Part shown: piece by piece, positions 57,169-64,000 of the stretch
Position numbering within the stretch: the first letter of the stretch is position 1
How the letters are laid out: each line of letters begins with the position of its first letter
Source: Isoetes taiwanensis
Taxonomy: Eukaryota > Streptophyta > Lycopodiopsida > Isoetales > Isoetaceae
Direction of reading: 5' to 3'
DNA: 64,000 nt
NCBI GenBank assembly: GCA_021234155.1
Contig: JAJEKV010000409.1
Location: forward strand, 62,001-126,000
Program-made: the position numbers and the translations under genes
Notes under the pieces: model-generated
Database searches by the model: none
Told to the model about the DNA's origin: nothing
What the model saw: only the letters and a program-made list of their open reading frames with translations

Positions 57169-58308
57169 ATAATTTCCTTAAGATTTTTGGAGGCCCTTTC
57201 CTTTTTGTTGAAGGCCCCCTCCTCTCCCGTATGGGGAAACGTACATGGAGGGGGTAAGGAAAACCATCATGTGGTCGTGCCTAGTGTCTCCTATGACAAT
57301 GCCCAGTCCTTCCATCCTCTGGGGGGGCCGAGGAACATGGCGTCGATTCAAGAAACACACGCAGACACCATTGGTCATTATTATCAATCACCATATATTG
57401 AAGGAAAACTTAACGTATAAGTTTTAAAGAACATCTCTCATTTTGGAATTTTTTTTGTCCCCTTTGCTTTGGCCCTCACTTGTAAAAAAGTCGATCGAGC
57501 CAGCATGCTTGCCATTCTTTGGACGCAATTGGCAACCACATGAATCCAACTTTACAATTTGCAAGTTGATCCAGGCTCCATTCCATTTTGAAAACAAGAG
57601 ATCACCAATACATCCAGTTTTCCACTTTGCTAGAAGGAATATTTTCAATTCAGGGCGTGCAGTGCAGGACGTGCAATGAATTTACGTGTGGAAAAGGAAT
57701 AGTGCACAAGTCTAAAAGTCATCGCTTGAACTGCTTATATAACAAATAGAAGTTGTTCCACCTAACCGAGGTGCAAACGGGGATACTTTTCACTCAAGAG
57801 AGGGCTCCAAACTCTATTATTGTATCATTTACACAAGTCCATGTCAACCATACAGAGCGTTCTAGTGAAATGACATAGGGACAATATACTTCACATGTAA
57901 GAGAGGGCTTTATCTAGTGAAATTTCCATAGGTCCATGTCAACCATACAAAGGCTGTGCTAAGCTATGTGCGCCATACAATGAGGACAGAATTGACATGC
58001 CAAAAGGAGACAAGTATTCACCAACAGTCACATCATTGCCAAGTTGATGGTTTTGTCATTATAACAAGCTGACAAACTTGACATGCAAGTTGGATATTAT
58101 GCCATTAGGGTTTGCCAATGTGCCAATAGCCTAACCCCACCTAGATATAAAAGATAGAATAGAATAATGATTTGTAATCCCTATAGTAGCCTTTAACTAG
58201 CACATCCTCCTAAAGGCCTCCAAAATTGTTGCCTTGTAAGTCCATCAAGTCAAGTGAAAGTCCATCTTAGTTAGGTAAAGTCATATTAGTTAGGTGAGTA
58301 TATAATCT
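55500..58308. other. No recognised gene
   Basis: AT-rich intergenic DNA with short ORFs on both strands and a CTAT microsatellite near 57117-57168. The right end should contain the 3' UTR of the minus-strand NPF gene. Confidence 0.5.
57117..57168. repeat. (CTAT)n microsatellite, about 12 units
   Basis: An uninterrupted run of the tetranucleotide ctat. Probably length-polymorphic. Confidence 0.95.
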
Positions 58309-60438
58309 TTAGACTGTATTTTGCTCTTGCTCTTGATTATGATCATGATCTTGAGTATCAGTCTTCTTATATGCATACCATTTACTGATGGCAACATAGC
58401 AGCAAAAACTTACCCCCATCAAGCCAGATAAAAGCCAGTAAAATCTATCTAATCTGCCCTCATTTAGATTATTTGATATCCATGGATCATTTCCATGACT
58501 ACTAGTGATATTGTTAACTATGGTGATCAGAAAACTGCTTAGAAAATTTCCAACACCAATGTTAGCCAGGTACAGAGCAGATCCCAAACTTTGCATAGAA
58601 TCTGGAGCCTGATCATAGAAAAATTCTATCTGCCCAACAATGGTAAACACCTCGGCAATTCCTAGAAGTATATACTGTGGCAGAAGCCAGAAAATGAGGA
58701 TCGTATAACCTGAATGGCTTGCTCTTAATCTTCTCATCTCAACTCCTGCTGCACTTGCCATGGCTGCCATGGTGATTACCATTCCAATCCCTATCCTCTG
58801 TAGCATGGTAATACCTCGAGGATGCGCCGAAAAGCGCCTCAATAATGGCACTAGAATTCGGTCATAGAAAGGAACAAATAGAAACACTGTTATGCTTGTG
58901 AATGCATGCATGGAGGCTGCAGGTATTTTAAAACCCCCTGTAAAAGATCTGTCCATTGTGCTTCCTTGTCTGACAAACAGTGTGTTGATTTGGGGTGTGA
59001 TTATGTAATAGGGTAAACAACCAAACCAAATTGCTATCATTCTGATAACCAGTTTTGTGTTTTCCACTTGCTCTACAGTGCAAAGTCTCCAAGGATTCAA
59101 AGCTTTCTTTGAGTCTGACTCAGATTCGTCTTCGGACTCTGGAATGATGGCTGCTTTGTCCAAACATCTGCAAATGTTGCGCATGTTGATCAGTGAATGA
59201 AATATGGTGCAGAAACTTGGATGTTAATTAGTTGCATGATATGATAAACATGCAACTTACATGAATTGATTTGTGTGCGGGATCGCGCGCATCGCAGGAG
59301 ATTTTATGTAGTTATGGTAAAGATGACTATCATCAGGTGGCATCTGAAGGTTCCTTTTACACAATGCTGCAACAATTACCTGAGCAATCTCAGTAAGAGG
59401 GCTGCCAGATGGTTTCCTGAATCTGTAAAACTGCATGCCTGCAATAAATATGGTAAGGGCAAGAACCATGATCATAGTAGGGATTCCAAATCCCCAAGAC
59501 CAGCCAACATTATCTTGAACATACACCAAAAGAGTAACAGAGAGAAAAATCCCTGCATGAATGCCCCAAAACCACCAGTTAAAAAAGGAGGTCTTCTGCT
59601 TCTTTTCCTCATCATCTGTCTCATCAAACTGATCTGCTCCAAAGGAAGAAACACATGGCTTCATCGCACCAGATCCTAATGCCACAATATAAAGAGCAGC
59701 AAAGAAAAACCCAACTTGGGTTGATGTTGCAGGAGGACATGCATTCCTATCTGTGCACTTTTCTGGTTTGAATATGCTCACAGAAACTGATAATGTGAGC
59801 AATGCTAGGCCCTGCATCAGAAAAAATGATTAAAAAAGTTATTTACTTGTTTGTGTTCATGATAGAGTATTTTAACGGACAAGAAAAGGATTTGTTCTCA
59901 CAATCAAGTACACAATTGAGGTAATGATAATAGTTCTAAAACGACCCCAATAAGTGTCTGCTACAAAAGCACCCAATAAGGTAATCATGAAAACTGTGCC
60001 CTGCCAATCGTTCACATTCTTGGCTGCAGTGGCAGTGCCTTGATGCAGCTCTTCCACCAAGTAGCTGATCAGATTTGCAGAAACACCATAATATGCAATT
60101 CTGTCAGTGGCCTCATTGGCTGCAATTATATGGAGCAGATCAGAACCAAAAAAGGGGCAAAAAAAATCCAAACTTTTAGTGCTCAAACTGATTCCAACCT
60201 ATTGCTACAAAGCAGAAGAAAAAAACCAAGCAAGAACATGAGCATGAGGCAAGAAAGAACCAAAGATGAAGGCAGAGGCGCGCCATCGACCGGAAGAATG
60301 TTTATTTGCTGGAAATCCTTTGGAATCAACGGTGCCATCATGGACAAGATCAAGGTCTTGTTTGAGAAGGGCAGTGCAAGTTGAGGCAGAGGGGTTAGAG
60401 GAAGAATGAAAGATCTGGTTCATGCCTGCAAGTGCCAT
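58309..60438 (-). CDS. NRT1/PTR-family (NPF) transporter
   Basis: NPF proteins are 12-helix, proton-coupled membrane carriers of nitrate, di/tripeptides, hormones or glucosides. Four exons on the minus strand: 60438-60261, 60119-59902, 59811-59261 and 59167-58309, all with GT-AG introns. They sum to 1806 nt, giving 601 residues, typical of the family. Landmarks in order: VDSKGFPANK..GRWRASAFIF, ANEATDRIAYYGVSANLISY (the ExxER motif as E-A-T-D-R), VNDWQGTVFMITLLGAFVAD, TYWGRF, GSGAMKPCVSSFGADQFDE, FFNWWFWGIHAG, LDKAAII, VIRMIAIWFGCLPYYI, DRILVPLLRRF, LRRLRASHS-like loop, and QYILLGIAEVFTIVGQIEFF. The C-terminal tail is Asp/Gln/Glu-rich. The ATG at 60438 is chosen (MALAGMNQIF); an upstream in-frame TTG is not used. 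The subfamily is uncertain, with a di/tripeptide (NPF8)-like or NPF5-like look. The gene looks intact. Confidence 0.92.
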
Positions 60439-60728
60439 AGCCAAGCTAAGCTAAGTTAAGGGATGAGGAAAGAAGAAGACATATTAAGTAGATGCAGATT
60501 CGGCAGTGGGATTGAAGGGCAAGCAATTTCATTCGCCCAAGGCCATGCGGGCCCTCCTCTTCTTTTTGGGTGGATGCCCTCCCCCCCTCTTTAGTCCATG
60601 GACATAGCATGCGCTTATTTTAACACTATTTTAGGTTGGCGCACCCAACTCCCGTACCCCCACACCATATTATGCATGCACCTTTGTGCCCTAGTTGTTA
60701 CCATGTTGCCTCCCCCAGTTGCCCTCTC
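60439..60728. other. NPF gene upstream region
   Basis: The 5' UTR and promoter of the minus-strand NPF gene must lie here. No distinct element is recognised. It becomes C/T-rich toward 60700. Confidence 0.5.
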
Positions 60729-60870
60729 TCGCCTCGTTTCGCTCCGTCCCTAGGCGCCTCATAGCCACCCTCGGCCCCTCCTTCATCCCTCAAAGCTCTC
60801 GCCTCATTCCGCTCCGTCCCTAGGCGCCTCACAGCCACCCTCGGCCCCCCTTCATCCCTCACACCTCTAA
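60729..60870. repeat. Tandem duplication of a ~73-bp C/T-rich unit
   Basis: gctccgtccctaggcgcctc followed by a(t/c)agccaccctcggcccc occurs twice, in the upstream region of the NPF gene. Confidence 0.85.
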
Positions 60871-60967
60871 CCTCTTCCACCCCAATGGCGAAAACAGAAT
60901 CTCGCATCTACGGAAAATTGTGGTTCATATGTAAGGTGGTTGGAGGTAGGACCCAACAGAGCAGCGT

Positions 60968-61160
60968 TTTTATGGCACATAACCTATGTCTAACTAGATG
61001 TCGTCTTGGTGTGGTGTGTGCATCATATGTCCAAATACTGTTGTCTTGATGTGTGTATGTATCATATGTCCAAAGCAATATTGGTGTGGTTTGTGCATCA
61101 TATGTCCAACTGAATGCCATCTTGATATGGTGGTATGTGCATCATATGTCCAACTAGATG
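60968..61160. repeat. Imperfect tandem repeats with atcatatgtccaa word (4 copies)
   Basis: The word (g/t)(c/g)(a/t)atcatatgtccaa recurs four times at roughly 40-60-bp spacing together with (t)cttgatrtggt words. No coding role. Confidence 0.8.
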
Positions 61161-61376
61161 TTGCTAATTGGACATGATGTAAAAATTACCCCTCCTCGTC
61201 CCTCTCCTCCTCCTCAACCCTTGCACTCATCGGTGCCCAGCCTTGCTGCTACACCACTTGTCTACCATGACACCATCCCTTACCCCACTATCCCACTTGT
61301 CTACCACACCATCCCTCCCTATATACACCCCTACTCCACTATGTCGCCCCTAACCTCTCTAGTCATTACCTTGTCG

Positions 61377-61580
61377 AGTGTCTCCCACTGTCCTGCCCTT
61401 GCCTTCGTCTATGATAATGATACCCGACCTATCAGCCCCTTTCCCTCCCTGTATACCTCCCCTGCTCCATTGTATTGCTTCTAACTCTATTCGTCACCTA
61501 GTCAAGTTCTCTCCCACTGACCTACACTTGTCTTCGTCTATGATAATGATACTCGAGCTATCAACCTCTTCCTTTCGGTC
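61377..61580. repeat. Imperfect duplication, C/T-rich, ~125 bp
   Basis: cttcgtctatgataatgata occurs twice, followed by c(c/t)cgacctatcagcccctt and ctcgagctatcaacctctt, with matching leaders (ctcccactg.cct). Confidence 0.8.
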
Positions 61581-61599
61581 AGACTAATTCCTTGTCTCC

Positions 61600-64000
61600 C
61601 ATTACTCACGTGGACTGCATTTGTGCCAGTTCTGACACCATCCAATTTACCGTTTGACCGCTCAGTATGACTCATTGTGCAATTCATTCCTGTTCATATG
61701 TGAACTCCAAAGCAGTCCATCATTATACGCAATGGTTTCATTCTTGCACTGGAAGACAGGCACAATCCTAGAGTCTATGGCCTTTAACATTGCTTTTATG
61801 AATGTAGGATAGGTCGAGGCTCGTCTACTTTCTCGAGGATCTTGTTTGCATCTTGTATGTGGACATAGAGACAAGACAACCCAGGTCATAGCTGTGCAAA
61901 ATAACTTACATATTTTTTTTATTCTTATTGTCCTTCATAACAAATGTTGAGCACAACACTTCCATGAAAATTGCCAAACTGGTTGACTTCTTTTGCCTTT
62001 TCAAAATATCCATTTTGGCTTATGTTTTATGCTTTATGCATGTCTATTAATACAATTCTAGTATGTAAGGATGGCCATCAAGTTTAAGAAACATATATCC
62101 TACTTATATTCGACTTAAGGACTTTATACCATAATTGGCCTCTTTTTATTATTAAAAGGACATGCTTTTCAATTTCAACCCCACTTGGCATCAACAAAAG
62201 AGATAAAGATGGAATTATCCATGCAAGCTAATAATATTTTCTCCATTATCATATCCAAAGCAAATCCTTATCCCAAAGCCGTAAAGCAATCCACCATGTC
62301 CATGCCCATGAAAGTGCGCACAACAATGTAGCTCACATTTTCAAGGAGAACTTGTAATTATCTAGAATCTTTGCAAGGCAATTGCAATGATTAGTTACAA
62401 TTGGTTATTCGACTTGATAATGAACAACTAAACATAAGAAAAAAATTTGGAAAACAGGATTTCATAAAGTAACTTTGTTTATAGAGAATTATTTCATTTC
62501 TTTTCATCCTTCGTGACGAGGTTATAAGATAAAGAGACTTTAGTAGCTTTCTTCATTTCCTTCTTTTGCAAGATGAAAAATGATGGTAATGTTACATCAA
62601 TGAGGAAAAATACACAAAGGTATATTCCATCAATGTAACAAGAGGAATCGTAGAGGAAGTTGGTGCAAGTACACTACTATCCAAGAAGCTCTGTCAAGAT
62701 CATTAAATCAATAATGATACTCACACATATATTTGTTTAATATAATATGGACAAAGGCTACTTTCTTTCTTTTTTTCTATCTTTCTTGTAAGTTCCTCTT
62801 TTATACCCTAGTAGAGTGCAAGATACCTATGCTTTTGTAATTGATACATTATTATAAAGAGCTTGTGTGGGGCCTTACGAAATTTCGAAGGATTTTGCTT
62901 TCATTATACTTTAGATTTCCATTAGTCAATTAGCTCTAATAAATTGTATCTTCTTATTGAGGCTCTTGGTAGCGTATATTTCCCTGCATCAATGGGTAAC
63001 ATTGTCGATATCTCAATGGGTTAGATAATAAGATCATAGAGGATGGCATGAAATAGTGCCTGGCTAGTGGTAAAGCTTTGGTTCTTCAAGATCATATTTA
63101 TGAAATGTGTACCAAATAGGATTTAGATTCTCATTTATATTTTTATATTTTCAAAATTTTCAATATATACCATTTAGAAGAATCTGAATTGGCTTTCTAA
63201 ATATTGCACATCATTGTGGTTGAATTGGGGGGTCATTGAGTTAACAATATGAGCAAAGGGTTTTCAATTTATATGTAACATTCTCATTGAGTTAACAATA
63301 TGAGCAAAGAAGAGTCCAATTTACGTGTAACATTATATACTTATCATAATCATAAAATTGTCAACCATATGGGTATAATATGGAGATGGTCGTCACACAT
63401 ATGCAAAACCCTATGTTAAAGATATGTTTTGAAACAATGATCTTTAGGTTCTAAATCATCAACACTTTCTTAGTGCACTAATGCCATAATCATACAATTG
63501 TTCTATTCTATAAAAAACTTCGTATTCTAGATACACCAAGTGCCATTCATGCATCTATGCAGAATGGCTTCCTACATGCCCGCCAAGTGGCGCACATTCA
63601 ACTATGCTAGGTAGCAGCTATACGCTATTGGAGTTCATGCAATAGGGTACTATATATAATGATTTTCGAGGATGAAAAAACCATTCCGCTTCAACGCCAG
63701 TTACAATGTTCTCGTATATGTTGTTCTCCTTGTCTTGTTCTAGCTTTAGATCTTGTCGGTGATCTCGAGCCTTCTTGTTCATGAGTTCTTATCCTTGATT
63801 TGCCCTTTGGGTCTTTGTACATATTATAGTCACTATAGTACGTTTATTATGGTTTATACATGCATTTATCTTGCATTTTCTCATATTTTGCTCGTAGGCT
63901 TGTGAAAGTTTGAAGCAGAATCCTTATTTAGTTCGCACTAGTCTGCGAATTTTCTTCCATCATGGAGAATCAATTGGAACATATTACGTAACTAATAGAG
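61600..64000. other. No recognised gene
   Basis: AT-rich, with short ORFs only. A 52-bp imperfect tandem duplication lies at 63234-63336 (cattgagttaacaatatgag repeated). No promoter or exon is supported. Confidence 0.5.
63234..63336. repeat. ~52-bp tandem duplication
   Basis: cattgagttaacaatatgag followed by caaa(g) and ..caattta(t/c)(a/g)tgtaacatt occurs twice in direct succession. Confidence 0.85.

Overview
This is nuclear DNA of a land plant. The window carries plant-type split genes with GT-AG introns of tens to a few hundred bases: the end of an SKP1 gene, a plastid fatty-acid exporter (FAX) gene, an RRP36 ribosome-biogenesis gene whose promoter has a telo-box and site II motifs, and an NPF/PTR transporter gene. 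About half of the window is transposable elements inserted into one another. I cannot name the species.

Layout. 1-335: last exon of SKP1. 1175-2745: a 1.6-kb almost pure pyrimidine tract. About 3969-5791: FAX-like gene (+) with two apparent one-base losses in G runs. 5800-14660: mostly unrecognised DNA, with a decayed Ty1-copia element in minus orientation near 11.9-12.65 kb. 14738-17645: complete nine-exon RRP36 gene. Its third intron has a GC donor and contains a 1.34-kb TIR transposon (8-bp target duplication, hAT-like) that carries an intronless piece of a TM9SF (transmembrane nine) gene.

18.5-51.8 kb: one L1-type LINE, from its ORF1 to its poly(A) tail, broken by later insertions. In order these are: a PIF/Harbinger element (19612-21904, TSD TTA) that encodes an AT-hook/trihelix protein; a solo Gypsy-type LTR; a second LTR; and a Gypsy chromovirus (33025-50367, TSD CTAGC). 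The chromovirus 5' LTR contains two rolling-circle-like units joined head to tail (33506-39601). The 20.46-30.1 kb part, spanning Harbinger, LINE and LTRs, is a tandem segmental duplication with an ATC microhomology junction.

The chromovirus is the most unusual part. Upstream of gag it has two extra ORFs. The first begins with a seven-residue match to the histone H3 tail (TKQTARK), while the 3' end of pol encodes a chromodomain. The same leader region has three 63-bp nested hairpins that show a compensatory base-pair change, and an internal TATA box. Its pol has lost RNase H and most of integrase, so this copy is dead.

51.8-58.3 kb: unrecognised DNA, an internal repeat, another 3' LTR (54288-55499) and a CTAT microsatellite. 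58309-60438: four-exon NPF transporter gene (-). 60.7-64 kb: short imperfect tandem repeats and nothing else recognised.

The four host genes are housekeeping or transport functions with no evident shared pathway. Several reading-frame breaks, in the FAX gene as well as in the transposons, look like one-base losses in homopolymer runs, so assembly consensus error should be considered before calling FAX a pseudogene.
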